Translations under genes and position numbers: made by a program
The notes under the pieces: model-generated
What the model was told of the DNA's origin: nothing
The model's input: the letters and a program-made list of their open reading frames with translations, nothing else
Databases searched by the model: none
NCBI GenBank assembly: GCA_018818065.1
Contig: JAHISV010000012.1
Coordinates: 62,001-126,000 of the forward strand
Direction: 5' to 3'
Length of the DNA stretch: 64,000 bases
DNA from: Bacteroidota bacterium
Lineage (GTDB): Bacteria > Bacteroidota > Ignavibacteria > Ignavibacteriales > Melioribacteraceae
Shown here: positions 24,442 to 34,097 of the stretch, in pieces
How the letters are laid out: every line of letters begins with the position of its first letter
Numbering within the stretch: the stretch's first letter is position 1

Positions 24442-24840
24442 TTAGAAATGGAAATTATCGCCAAAATGACTTTTATATTTTGTAGAATCCTCACCGTAGG
24501 GTTCTACGTTCTTATCCCGGATTAAGTAAGTAGAATGCTCACCCGCAATACCAGAGAATAATACTTCGTAAATTTTACCATCTTCATCCGAGCGTTGAAA
24601 CTTAATTAGGTGCTCATCTACTTCATTATCGGCAAGATTTGCATGGCAGACCGGGCAGAAGAAATGTACCATTTCCCCTTCCTCGAAATCAAATGAAGGA
24701 TGTTTCTTAACAGAATAATCGCCGGGTTCGTTTTTTAATAACACAAGTCCTGTTTCACCATTACTTTTCTTAACTGAGAAAATGATGTTTCCATCAATAT
24801 TTAATTTTGATTCGCATTTTGGACAAAAAACATTTTTCAT
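24442..24840 (-). CDS. Double zinc-ribbon protein, function unknown
   Basis: A 132-residue cytoplasmic protein with two CPxC knuckles, FCPKCESKL at residues 5-13 and FCPVCHANL near residue 62, which could bind one or two zinc ions. The last 50 residues are acidic and include a D-E-D-G-K-I-Y-E-V-L-F-S stretch. No catalytic motif is visible. Convergent with the DUF4397 gene (28 bases between stops). I do not recognise a named family. Confidence 0.72.
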   Translation of the reverse strand: MKNVFCPKCESKLNIDGNIIFSVKKSNGETGLVLLKNEPGDYSVKKHPSFDFEEGEMVHFFCPVCHANLADNEVDEHLIKFQRSDEDGKIYEVLFSGIAGEHSTYLIRDKNVEPYGEDSTKYKSHFGDNFHF

Positions 24841-25009
24841 TCTAAACCCCGGTGGTTATTGCTTAAGGATGATTATTGAGGACAAAAGTACGAAAAAATA
24901 ATTATAGTTACACTCGCCCCTTCATCAATTCAGTTCTAATTTTCCCCGCTTCATCATGAAAAAATTCCGCTTCAGTCTGTTTATGATTATTTCTCCCTTC
25001 GGCAGGAGA

Positions 25010-25017
25010 TACTTTTG
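25010..25017 (+). promoter_or_regulatory. Possible Bacteroidota-type -7 element of the efflux operon
   Basis: TACTTTTG matches the TAnnTTTG -7 consensus of Bacteroidota sigma factors and lies 30 bases before the first gene of the efflux operon. A matching -33 TTTG is not clear, so this is tentative. Confidence 0.3.
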
Positions 25018-25046
25018 CCTTAGTAATTATTCAACTGAGGGAAATG

Positions 25047-26093
25047 ATGAAAAAAGTAATAACCATAATTGCACTTACAATTCTGCCAATAATCATTGTG
25101 GCTGCCATTTTGATAAATAACAAAGAAAAGCTGGAAAACCGACTCATTGATGACAGAATTTCCTTTTACCCGGTCACGGTAGAAAAAGCAGAATCTATCA
25201 ATTATCACGATGAACTGAATATTGTTGGAAAAACGGAAGCATACAGGGATATCGAGCTCATTTCAGAAACCGCCGGTAAGGTGGAATCATTATATGCTGA
25301 CTGTGGGACACATCTTACAAAAGGAAGTCTCATTGCGCGAATTAACGCCGACCTGGCCAAAGCTGATTTTAGTTTAGCGGAAGCTGCGCTTGTAAAGGCT
25401 GAAAAAGATCTTAACAGATTTGAGAACCTTTATATAGAAGGTAATATATCAGATACTGAAATTGAATCCGCAAGATTAAATCTGGCTGATATAAAAGCGA
25501 AGTTTGCAGGAGCAAAAAAGCAGCTTGAAGATAAAGAAATAATTTCTCCAATAAATGGTGTACTTACAAGCCGCTTTATAAATACCGGAAGTACCTTAGC
25601 TCCGGGATTTGTGGTCGCTAATATTATTGACATTTCTCAATTGAAAGTTAAAGTCAGTGTTTCTGAAAAAGACATTTTGAAAATCGATGAACATTCCTCC
25701 GTTAGAATTACATCACCTCTCTATCCCCGTAAATTGTTTACAGGAACAGTAACAAGCGCTGGTATAAAAGCCGATGAAGCTTCCACATACCCGGTTGAGA
25801 TCTTAATGGAAAACAAAAACGAAATATTAAAGGCTGGAATGCTGGTTGGGGTTAAATTTGAATTCTCTCATGAAGATAATGTTATTGTCATTCCACGTAC
25901 CTCATTAATAGGAAGTATAAAAAGTCCTTCCGTTTATATCGTTCAAAATAATATTGCCATTCTGCGAAAGATAATGGCTGGGGATGTAATGGGTGATGAA
26001 GTAATAGTTATAAATGGCTTAGCCGAAGGTGAGCTTGTAGTTACCAGCGGACAGAATAATTTATATAATAATGCAAAAGTCGAAATCAAATAG
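25047..26093 (+). CDS. RND efflux membrane fusion protein (periplasmic adaptor)
   Basis: A 348-residue adaptor of the HlyD/AcrA family. It has an N-terminal membrane anchor (residues 3-24) and no obvious lipobox. A barrel-sandwich half (LISETAGKVESLYADCGTHLTKGSLIARIN) is followed by a helical hairpin (about 110-155), the second half (KEIISPINGVLTSRFINTGSTLAPGFVVANIID), and beta-barrel and membrane-proximal domains ending TSGQNNLYNNAKVEIK. It links the inner-membrane pump to the outer-membrane channel. Two ATGs are adjacent; the second (25047) has GAGGG at better spacing than the one at 25044. First gene of the pump operon, 42 bases before the pump. Confidence 0.92.
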   Translation: MKKVITIIALTILPIIIVAAILINNKEKLENRLIDDRISFYPVTVEKAESINYHDELNIVGKTEAYRDIELISETAGKVESLYADCGTHLTKGSLIARINADLAKADFSLAEAALVKAEKDLNRFENLYIEGNISDTEIESARLNLADIKAKFAGAKKQLEDKEIISPINGVLTSRFINTGSTLAPGFVVANIIDISQLKVKVSVSEKDILKIDEHSSVRITSPLYPRKLFTGTVTSAGIKADEASTYPVEILMENKNEILKAGMLVGVKFEFSHEDNVIVIPRTSLIGSIKSPSVYIVQNNIAILRKIMAGDVMGDEVIVINGLAEGELVVTSGQNNLYNNAKVEIK

Positions 26094-26135
26094 TTCAGAA
26101 GTGTTTTTTAAGTAATTTTTAATCCTGAGGGAAAG

Positions 26136-29100
26136 ATGACAATAACAGAATTATCCATAAAACGACCAACGTTAATATTAGTATTATTTATTTTTCTTAC
26201 CATACTCGGTTTGTACAGTTATTCACAGCTTAACTATGAATTGCTGCCGGATATAACCCCACCCATGATAACTGTAACAACTATTTATGGTGGGGCTTCA
26301 CCCCATGAAGTTGAGAGCTCAGTAACAAAAATAATCGAAGATGCGGTTACTAATGTAGAGAAGATAAAAAAGGTCACGGCTTCCTCTTTCGAATCAATGT
26401 CTTTTGTAATTATCGAGTTTACACAAAGTGCCGAATCGAAAGAGGCTTTGCAGGAAGTCCAGCGCAGAGTTAACGAAGTATTATCCCTTATTCCCGCGGA
26501 AGCTGAGAAACCAGTAATATCGAAATTCTCGTTGAATGAAATGCCTGTGCTCACCGTGGCTGCTGTCAGTAATATGGAAGACCGAGAATTTTACAGATTT
26601 ATGAAAGAAGAAATTAAACCTCGCATTTCGCGTATTGAAGGTGTCGGGATGATGAGCCTTATTGGTGGCGAAGAAAGAGAAATAAAAATTAATCTGGATA
26701 AAAAAAAGTTACAGAATTACGGACTTTCTGCCCTTGAAGTACTGGAATCAATAAGAAAGTCTAATTTTGATTTTCCTGCCGGCAAAATGAAAGATGCTTC
26801 GGGACAATACAATGTTAGAATCAAGGGAAAAATTGAAAATCTGAATGAAATAAATAACCTTGTATTAAGAGATTTACCGGGGAGCGGCAAAATAATTATA
26901 AGAGATCTTGCTGAAGTAACAGATGGCACTAAAGAAATTATATCTGTTTCCCGACTGAATAAAATTACTGCGCTTGGTGTTATTGTTCAACGCCAGTCAG
27001 GGGCTAATACTGTTAACGTATGTGAGGAAGTAAAACGCGAGTTTTCAAATATTGAAAGGGAGTACACTTCACAAGGTGTAAAATTCGAAATTGGGCAGGA
27101 TGAGTCAGTATTCACTCTTCAATCTGCTAAAGCTGTCAATTATGATTTGATGTATGCGATATTTCTTGTCGGCATAACGATGTTGATTTTTCTTCACAGC
27201 ATTCGTAATTCCATTATAGTTATGATCGCAATCCCCGCATCACTTATTTCCACTTTTATTTGCATGTACATTTTTAATTTCACATTAAACATGATGTCCT
27301 TATTAGGGCTTTCACTTGTAATCGGTATCCTGGTTGATGATTCAATTGTTGTGCTCGAGAATATTCATCGTCATCTTGAAATGGGTAAGGACAAAAAGAC
27401 GGCTGCTTTGGTCGGGAGACATGAAATCGGGTTTACTGCTTTATCAATAACTTTAGTGGATGTTGTTGTATTCCTGCCGCTTGCTCTGCTTAGCGGTGTT
27501 GTAGGAAATTTGATGCGCCAGTTCGCGGCTGTTATTGTTGTATCGACTCTTCTCAGTCTGTTTGTTTCATTTACCATTACTCCAATGCTGGCGTCACGTT
27601 TTTCAAAACTGGGAAGGTTGACAAAAGACAGCTTAATGGGAAAAATTAGTTTTTGGATTGATGAATTCTTTAAGAAACTTTCAGCTAATTATGCAAAAAT
27701 TCTAAGCTGGGCTTTAAATCACAAATCAACAATAATTATAACGGCAACTGTACTACTCTTTTCTTCTTTCGCACTTTTACCGGCAGGTTTTATAGGGGCT
27801 GAGTTTATAAGCGTTGCCGATAAAGGAGAAATTTCTGTTGTGCTTGAACTTGAACCCGGAGCCAAGCTTGAACGTACAAGTACAATTTCCCGGCGAATGG
27901 AAAATATTTTGCTGGATCGACCAGAAGTAACAAAAGTCTTTGCAAATATAGGCTCAAGTGAGGAAGGTTTTGTTGGGCAAACTTCCAATAATGTTGCTGA
28001 ATTGAGAGTAGGACTTCTGCCAAAAGAGGAAAGAGATCAATCAATCCTTGAGCTTTGCAAAGTATATAAAGACATTGCCCGTGAGATACCCGGTGTAGAG
28101 GCTCGTGTCGCTCCTCTTACTATGTTCGGCACAACTGACATGGCTCCGGTTGCTGTTGGTATCAGCGGAGCAAACTATGATGAAGTTGTAAAAGTTGCAG
28201 ACAAAATCGAAATCATTGTTAAAAATACTCCCGGAACAAGTGATGTAAGAAAAAGCACCGAATCTGGCAAGCCCGAAATGCATGTTGAAATTGACCGTGA
28301 AAGAATGGCGGCTCTTGGATTAACTCTTGATTATGTTGGGGCAGAACTTCGTGTTGCTATTAACGGTGATAACTCCTCTAAATTGCGTGAAGGTCAGAAC
28401 GAATATGATATTCGAATAGCTTATGATGAGTATGATACAAACAACCCGGATAATCTTGAGAACTATTCCTTTATAAACTCCTATGGAAATCAAATCTATC
28501 TTAAACAATTTGCCGATGTAGTTTACGCAAGCGGACCAAGCAAGCTGGAACGAAAATATCGTAACAGCTCTGTAACTGTTATGTCCATGGTTGCAGGAAG
28601 ACCAAGCGGTGATATTGGAAAGGATATAAAAAAAGAAATTGATAAAATGGTTCTGCCGGCTGGTATTAAAATTACTTATGAAAACGATCTTGAAATGCAG
28701 GATGAGTCGTTTGGTAGTTTGGGCATTGCTTTTCTCGCCGCCATACTATTTGTTTACCTTATTCTAGCTGCTCTCTATGATTCGTTTATATACCCACTAA
28801 GTGTTTTACTAACTATCCCTTTGGCAATAATCGGCGCCTTATTCGCTTTAGCGCTAACAATGAATAGTCTTAACATTATGAGTTTGCTTGGTATGATAAT
28901 GCTGGTGGGATTAGTTGGCAAGAATGCAATATTACTTGTTGACCGAACAAATCAAAACCGGACTTTGGGATTATCTGTCAACGATGCTTTACTTGAGGCT
29001 GCAAGAACACGACTCCGACCAATATTAATGACCACTTTAACTATGGTTTTTGGCGTACTCCCAATTGCTTTTTCATCGGGAGCCAGTAACGAGATGAAAC

Positions 29101-30632
29101 ATGGGCTGGCTGTTGTCCTTATCGGTGGATTAACAAGCTCTTTGTTCTTAACACTTGTATTAGTCCCTGTAATGTATGTGAAAAATGAGCAGTTGAGAGA
29201 ATGGACGATAAGAGTTATAAAGAAATTGAAGAGGACAAATAAGGAAGGTTCATATTTGCCTTCAAATATTTTATCAATAGTATTCGCGTTTACAATCCTT
29301 TCTTCATCTGCAATGGCGCAGGAGTTGAGATTATCACTTGATGATGCAGTTGCTTTGGCGCTTAAAAACAATCGTCAGATTGAATTATCACAACTTGAGT
29401 ACGATAAGTCAGATCAAAAACTGAACGAATCATGGGGTAACTTACTGCCTGAAATTTCAGCAGAGGGAACCTACATAAGAAACACAAAACTACCTGTTTT
29501 TTATCTTCCATCCGATTTTTTCGGAATACCGGGCGGAGGAAGTGTCCCCATGGAAATTGGTGAAAAAAACGTTTATGAAGGATACTTAAAATTTCAGATG
29601 CCCCTTTTCAACTATGCTATATACCCTGGAATAAGAGCCGCGTCTGAAGAAAATAAAGCGATGAGAGAAAAAACTTATCTAACCAAGAACGAAGTTATAA
29701 GTGAGGTAAAAAAAACATATTATGGAATACTAGCTACCCATGAACAATTAGAAGTTGTAGAAAAAAGTATCGACCGCGCAATTGAAAGAATCAATGATGT
29801 AAAATCGCTATATAATCAAGGGCTGGCGACTGACGTTGATACCCTTACTGCTTTTTTAGGAATAGAAAGCCTGAAACCGGTTAGGTTGAAAATGGCAAAT
29901 ATCATTTCAAACAGTCTTACCGGGCTCAAATATCTTTTAGGGCAAAGTGAAAACGAACAAATTGTTCTAACAGATTCGCTCGTGGAGAGTGATGACAATA
30001 ATCTGTCATCAATAGAATCTGCCTATAGGTCATCCCTCTCCCAACGACCGGAAGTCAAAATTCTTGGACATCAATTGCGTGCTCATGAGGAGATAAAGAA
30101 TATTGCAAAATCAGAATACTACCCCTCGCTCAGTGCCTTCGGGCAAATTAAAATTGAGGCACAGTCTCACGACTATAAGTTTCACAATTACAATTGGCCT
30201 ACAAGCTCATTTGTTGGAATGCAGCTATCAGTTCCCCTCTTCTCAGGTTTTAAATCTAAAGCAAGAGTTGAGCTGGCTGAGATTGATATTAACAGAACTC
30301 AAATAGAGATTATTGATCTAAAAGCTTCTCTTTACAACGAAATTCAGTCCGCCCATATAAAGGTAGAAGAGGCGCTGGCAAATCTCGCTACTCAAAAAAG
30401 TAATATACTTTTGGCTGAGCGTAATTATGAAATTGCAAGAAGTAGATTTAAAAACGGATTTTCAAAACTCTCGGATGTTCTGGATGCTGAATTACTATTA
30501 AGGGAAGCTACAGCCGGCTATATCAATGAACTTTATAATTTGAATATTGCCACCGTGGAATTTGAGAGAGCCACAGGTTCGGTTTTAGCAGAGAAGAAAT
30601 TTGATTATATTAACAATCAGTCGAACAATTAG
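26136..30632 (+). CDS. RND multidrug efflux pump (HAE1/AcrB type) joined in frame to a TolC-type outer-membrane factor
   Basis: One uninterrupted frame of 1498 codons. Residues 1 to about 1030 are an AcrB/HAE1 proton-driven pump: TM1 at 13-30, porter domains, TM4 with GILVDDSIVVLENIHRHLE (the essential Asp pair), and TM10 with LVGLVGKNAILLVD (the essential Lys). Residues about 1060-1498 are a complete TolC/OEP outer-membrane factor (LRLSLDDAVALALKNNRQIELSQLEYDKS ... FSKLSDVLDAELLLREA). Between them, residues 1041-1062 read as a signal peptide (LPSNILSIVFAFTILSSSAMAQ). Preceded by the adaptor and followed 13 bases later by LytS/LytR genes. Fusion of metal-type RND pumps (CzcA/CusA) to TolC is known in Bacteroidota. 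Here the TolC half may also be made separately from an internal start (see 29241-29258). Confidence 0.93.
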   Translation: MTITELSIKRPTLILVLFIFLTILGLYSYSQLNYELLPDITPPMITVTTIYGGASPHEVESSVTKIIEDAVTNVEKIKKVTASSFESMSFVIIEFTQSAESKEALQEVQRRVNEVLSLIPAEAEKPVISKFSLNEMPVLTVAAVSNMEDREFYRFMKEEIKPRISRIEGVGMMSLIGGEEREIKINLDKKKLQNYGLSALEVLESIRKSNFDFPAGKMKDASGQYNVRIKGKIENLNEINNLVLRDLPGSGKIIIRDLAEVTDGTKEIISVSRLNKITALGVIVQRQSGANTVNVCEEVKREFSNIEREYTSQGVKFEIGQDESVFTLQSAKAVNYDLMYAIFLVGITMLIFLHSIRNSIIVMIAIPASLISTFICMYIFNFTLNMMSLLGLSLVIGILVDDSIVVLENIHRHLEMGKDKKTAALVGRHEIGFTALSITLVDVVVFLPLALLSGVVGNLMRQFAAVIVVSTLLSLFVSFTITPMLASRFSKLGRLTKDSLMGKISFWIDEFFKKLSANYAKILSWALNHKSTIIITATVLLFSSFALLPAGFIGAEFISVADKGEISVVLELEPGAKLERTSTISRRMENILLDRPEVTKVFANIGSSEEGFVGQTSNNVAELRVGLLPKEERDQSILELCKVYKDIAREIPGVEARVAPLTMFGTTDMAPVAVGISGANYDEVVKVADKIEIIVKNTPGTSDVRKSTESGKPEMHVEIDRERMAALGLTLDYVGAELRVAINGDNSSKLREGQNEYDIRIAYDEYDTNNPDNLENYSFINSYGNQIYLKQFADVVYASGPSKLERKYRNSSVTVMSMVAGRPSGDIGKDIKKEIDKMVLPAGIKITYENDLEMQDESFGSLGIAFLAAILFVYLILAALYDSFIYPLSVLLTIPLAIIGALFALALTMNSLNIMSLLGMIMLVGLVGKNAILLVDRTNQNRTLGLSVNDALLEAARTRLRPILMTTLTMVFGVLPIAFSSGASNEMKHGLAVVLIGGLTSSLFLTLVLVPVMYVKNEQLREWTIRVIKKLKRTNKEGSYLPSNILSIVFAFTILSSSAMAQELRLSLDDAVALALKNNRQIELSQLEYDKSDQKLNESWGNLLPEISAEGTYIRNTKLPVFYLPSDFFGIPGGGSVPMEIGEKNVYEGYLKFQMPLFNYAIYPGIRAASEENKAMREKTYLTKNEVISEVKKTYYGILATHEQLEVVEKSIDRAIERINDVKSLYNQGLATDVDTLTAFLGIESLKPVRLKMANIISNSLTGLKYLLGQSENEQIVLTDSLVESDDNNLSSIESAYRSSLSQRPEVKILGHQLRAHEEIKNIAKSEYYPSLSAFGQIKIEAQSHDYKFHNYNWPTSSFVGMQLSVPLFSGFKSKARVELAEIDINRTQIEIIDLKASLYNEIQSAHIKVEEALANLATQKSNILLAERNYEIARSRFKNGFSKLSDVLDAELLLREATAGYINELYNLNIATVEFERATGSVLAEKKFDYINNQSNN
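29241..29258 (+). promoter_or_regulatory. Internal Shine-Dalgarno and TTG codon at the pump/TolC junction
   Basis: AAGGAAGG at 29241-29248 is followed after 7 bases by an in-frame TTG (29256-29258, codon 1041). This is a well-placed ribosome-binding site and start. Translation from here would give a 458-residue TolC-family protein that begins at its own signal peptide, the normal length for such a protein. Whether it is used is not known. Confidence 0.5.
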
Positions 30633-30645
30633 TCGGACCGCTTAA

Positions 30646-31731
30646 ATGAACAAGAAATTATCAAAAGCTATGTTGATGCTATTCATAACCGGTTCCATTT
30701 ATTTTATTTATACACTTATATATCCTGAGCATCTCGATACTTTTAAAATTAACTGGCAGCACATTGTATTTGATATAATATCATTAAGTCTCGCGTCCTG
30801 GGTTATTTTTAATGCTCACGTATGGTTAAATCATAAAATTAATAACTATACAAGATGGGAAGTGCAGCCAATCAGAAGATTATTTATTCAGGTAATTTCT
30901 TCAACACTTTTAACAGTCTTAATCCTGATAGTATTTTTCCCCATCAATTTTGCGATCACATTTTTTATTAATCCTGAAATGTTTTCTCCGGCAATGGCTA
31001 ATGAAGCTGATCATTTTTTTGGAAACCTTGGGTATGTGATCTTAACACTCCTCCTTTTCTTTCAGGCTATTTTCTTAGGGATTTATTTCTACAAAAATTG
31101 GGTGAAATCACTTATCGAGTCGGAAAAATTAAAAAAGGAGAATATTCATTCGCAGCTTCACGCCTTGCAAAACCAGGCTAATCCTCACTTTCTATTTAAC
31201 AGTCTTAATACACTTACTTCCCTAATAGAAGAGGATAAAGAGACAGCAATTGAGTTTGTTGGTCAACTGGCAAGTTTTTACCGTTATCTTCTCCAGATGC
31301 AGGACGATCATCTGATACAGTTGGGTGAGGAATTAAATTTCATCAATGCCTATATTTTTCTGCAGTCTAAAAGATTCGGTGAAAACTTAAAGATCGAAAT
31401 GGACATAAAAACCGGATCTTTAAAAAAATACATCCCAACATTTATCCTCCAAATCCTCCTGGAAAATGCAGTCAAACATAACATCATATCCTCAGAGAAT
31501 CCTTTACAGATAAAAATTTATTCTGAGAATGATAGTTTTATAATTATAGAAAATAATATACAGAAGAAACATAGTGACGTTGTTTCTAACGGATACGGTA
31601 TTGAAAATATTAAGAATCGTTACTCAATACTTTCGAGAAACAATATTGAAATCTTTACGGACAAAAATGTATTTAAGGTATTGGTGCCACTTTTCGAGGA
31701 TCAGAGCATTTATGAAGGTATTAATTATTGA
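30646..31731 (+). CDS. LytS/YehU-type sensor histidine kinase
   Basis: A 361-residue membrane histidine kinase of the His_kinase (PF06580) group. Four hydrophobic segments lie in the first 155 residues with no large sensor domain. ALQNQANPHFLFNSLNTLTSLIEED holds the phosphorylated His in the P-H-F-L-F-N motif typical of LytTR partners. ILQILLENAVKHNI (N box) and GYGIENIKNRYSIL (G box) complete the kinase. It starts 13 bases after the pump gene, and its last 20 bases overlap the response regulator gene, so the three are one transcript. It may sense envelope stress or pump substrates. Confidence 0.9.
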   Translation: MNKKLSKAMLMLFITGSIYFIYTLIYPEHLDTFKINWQHIVFDIISLSLASWVIFNAHVWLNHKINNYTRWEVQPIRRLFIQVISSTLLTVLILIVFFPINFAITFFINPEMFSPAMANEADHFFGNLGYVILTLLLFFQAIFLGIYFYKNWVKSLIESEKLKKENIHSQLHALQNQANPHFLFNSLNTLTSLIEEDKETAIEFVGQLASFYRYLLQMQDDHLIQLGEELNFINAYIFLQSKRFGENLKIEMDIKTGSLKKYIPTFILQILLENAVKHNIISSENPLQIKIYSENDSFIIIENNIQKKHSDVVSNGYGIENIKNRYSILSRNNIEIFTDKNVFKVLVPLFEDQSIYEGINY

Positions 31732-32479
31732 AGATGAATTGCCAGCGGCAAAAAGAATGGCAAAGCTTCTTTTGGAAATCGATAATAACATTGAAATCCT
31801 GGATATTAAAGACGGCATAACTTCATCGGTAGATTGGTTTAAGAATAACCCACCGCCCGATTTGGTATTTATGGATATTCAGCTTTCAGACGGGCTGAGC
31901 TTTGAGATTTTTGAACATGTTCAGCTAACATCACCTATAGTCTTCACAACAGCTTTTGATCAGTATGCTATCCGGGCATTTAAGGTAAACAGCATTGATT
32001 ATATACTAAAGCCTATCGACAAAAATGATGTTCGCAAAAGCCTTGAGAAATTCAAGACACTTACTACACCAAATAACCATGAGCAAAACAATTCTGAATT
32101 AATATCTTTAATAAAAAATCTTAAAGAGAACAAGCCGGTCTTCAAATCCCGTTTTTTAGTGAAAACAGGTAACTCATATATTAAGGTTAGTATTGATCAA
32201 TGCGCCTATTTTACCGTGGAGAATAAGCTCACTTACCTCATCACCTTCACAGGAAAAAAACATCTTATTGATCCTACTTTGGAAGATTTAGGAAATCAGT
32301 TGGATCCACAAAAGTTTTTCAGGGCAAACAGGCAATTTATTATTAGCATCGATGCTATAAAGGATGTGCATACTTACTTCTCCGGCAAACTTAAAATTCA
32401 TCTAAAAGTAGAGACGAAAGAAGATGTTATAATAAGTCGCGCAAAAGCGACTATGTTTAAGGAGTGGATCGATGTGTAA
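31712..32479 (+). CDS. LytTR-family response regulator
   Basis: A 255-residue response regulator. The receiver domain (1-120) has KVLIIEDE with the acidic pocket, VFMDIQLSDG with the phospho-Asp, and the conserved Thr and Lys (VFTTAFD; YILKPI). A linker and a C-terminal LytTR DNA-binding domain follow (from about residue 145: RFLVKTGNSYIKVSIDQCAYFTVENKLTYL ... FFRANRQFIISIDAI). The frame is open 46 codons further upstream inside the kinase gene, but the ATG at 31712 with GAGGA upstream begins the receiver correctly. Partner of the kinase it overlaps; likely controls the efflux operon. Confidence 0.92.
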   Translation: MKVLIIEDELPAAKRMAKLLLEIDNNIEILDIKDGITSSVDWFKNNPPPDLVFMDIQLSDGLSFEIFEHVQLTSPIVFTTAFDQYAIRAFKVNSIDYILKPIDKNDVRKSLEKFKTLTTPNNHEQNNSELISLIKNLKENKPVFKSRFLVKTGNSYIKVSIDQCAYFTVENKLTYLITFTGKKHLIDPTLEDLGNQLDPQKFFRANRQFIISIDAIKDVHTYFSGKLKIHLKVETKEDVIISRAKATMFKEWIDV

Positions 32480-32585
32480 GTATTAGGATCCCATTGCCAC
32501 TCATAAATTTTATTCTTCTTTTTACAATCGAACTACATAAATTTACTTCCATGAATTCATTTCAAATTCACGAAAGTCTGGCAAA

Positions 32586-34097
32586 ATGCAAAACATTGTA
32601 TTATCAACCATAAACGCACGTTACACGCATACATCTATTGCGCTAAGATACCTTTTTGCTAATCTCAAGGAATACAAGAACAGCACTTTGATTAAGGAAT
32701 TTGTCTTAAACCAGACACCTTACGAAATAACAGAGAAAATTTTAGAGAGCAACCCAAAGATTGTCGGGTTAGGAATTTATATATGGAATGCACTGGAAAC
32801 TCAAAAGGTAATTCATGTGCTTAAAAAAGTTTCGCCGGAAACGATAATTGTTCTTGGTGGACCTGAGGTTAGTCATCTGCCGCATCGTGTTAATTTCGAT
32901 TCCGCTGATTATATTATCCAGGGCGAGGGGGATCTCGCTTTTTACGATTTATGCAATTCGATTTTTAAGGGAGATCCACCCAACGGGAAACTTATACAGG
33001 CTGCGTTACCACCCATTGAGTCAATTGAACTTCCGTATAAGTATTTCACGGATGAAGATATCAAAAACCGATTTGTTTATGTTGAAGCATCGCGAGGCTG
33101 TCCCTTCAAGTGCGAGTTCTGTCTTTCATCGATTGATAAGTCCGTGAGGAATATTGATCTGGACAAGTTACTTGTTGAATTTCAAAGACTGTGGGATCGT
33201 GGTGGTCGAACCTTCAAATTTATTGATAGAACATTTAACTTGAATATGAAGAATACGACAAGGATACTGGATTTCTTTCTAGAAAAAAAGCCTCCATATC
33301 TTGTACATTTTGAGGTAGTGCCGGATAATTTCCCTGAAGCACTAAGGGATAAGATAAAATTATTTCCTCATGGATCGCTTCAACTGGAAATCGGGATTCA
33401 AACCTTTGATGAGCATACTTCCGAGAACATCAGTCGGAAGCAAAATTTTGAGAAAACGAAGGACAATCTCCATTTTCTTGAACATGAGACTAATTCTCAT
33501 CTACATGTTGACTTGATTATCGGACTTCCTGGCGAAACGATAGGAAGTTTTGGAAATAATCTTAACCTATTGGCTAACCTGACTAATTCGGAAATTCAGC
33601 TCGGTATACTGAAGAAGCTGAGTGGGACGCATATCTCAAGACATGATGATAATTATGGAATGGTTTATTCCGATCTGCCTCCATATGAAATACTGAAGAA
33701 TGATTTAATTCCATTCACAACTATGCAGAAAATGAAACGCCTAGCTCGTTTCTGGGATCTCACATACAACAGCGGGAACTTTAGTAAATCAATAAAGATG
33801 CTCTGGTCGGACGGGAAAGTTTATGAAAATTTTTCAGCCTTTTCAGAATGGATTTTCACTCAGACAGAATCAACCTGGCATATTTCACTTGAACGACTTT
33901 CTGAGTTACTTTTCCACTACCTCACAGGCGAATGCGAATTAAGTAAAGAGGAAGTTGCAAACGCTATCGCTCTGGATGTGTTACGTTTCCGGGGAAGAAA
34001 AATTCCAGCTTCAATAAGAGAACACGTTACAGAACTACCCGAAATTGGAGAGGCAAATTTGGAGGGATTAACAAAAAGACAAATAAAACGCTTATAA
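32586..34097 (+). CDS. B12-binding-domain radical SAM protein with DUF4080
   Basis: A 503-residue radical SAM enzyme. The N-terminal 140 residues form a cobalamin-binding-like Rossmann domain (IVGLGIYIWNALETQKVIHVLKK ... IIVLGGPEVSHLP ... DYIIQGEGDLAFYDL). The radical SAM core begins with EASRGCPFKCEFCLSS, the CxxxCxxC cluster motif at about residues 172-179. The C-terminal 170 residues match DUF4080. Substrate unknown; the B12-type domain lacks a clear D-x-H-x-x-G motif, so cobalamin binding is uncertain. The gene ends 6 bases inside the convergent histidine kinase gene. Confidence 0.88.
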   Translation: MQNIVLSTINARYTHTSIALRYLFANLKEYKNSTLIKEFVLNQTPYEITEKILESNPKIVGLGIYIWNALETQKVIHVLKKVSPETIIVLGGPEVSHLPHRVNFDSADYIIQGEGDLAFYDLCNSIFKGDPPNGKLIQAALPPIESIELPYKYFTDEDIKNRFVYVEASRGCPFKCEFCLSSIDKSVRNIDLDKLLVEFQRLWDRGGRTFKFIDRTFNLNMKNTTRILDFFLEKKPPYLVHFEVVPDNFPEALRDKIKLFPHGSLQLEIGIQTFDEHTSENISRKQNFEKTKDNLHFLEHETNSHLHVDLIIGLPGETIGSFGNNLNLLANLTNSEIQLGILKKLSGTHISRHDDNYGMVYSDLPPYEILKNDLIPFTTMQKMKRLARFWDLTYNSGNFSKSIKMLWSDGKVYENFSAFSEWIFTQTESTWHISLERLSELLFHYLTGECELSKEEVANAIALDVLRFRGRKIPASIREHVTELPEIGEANLEGLTKRQIKRL

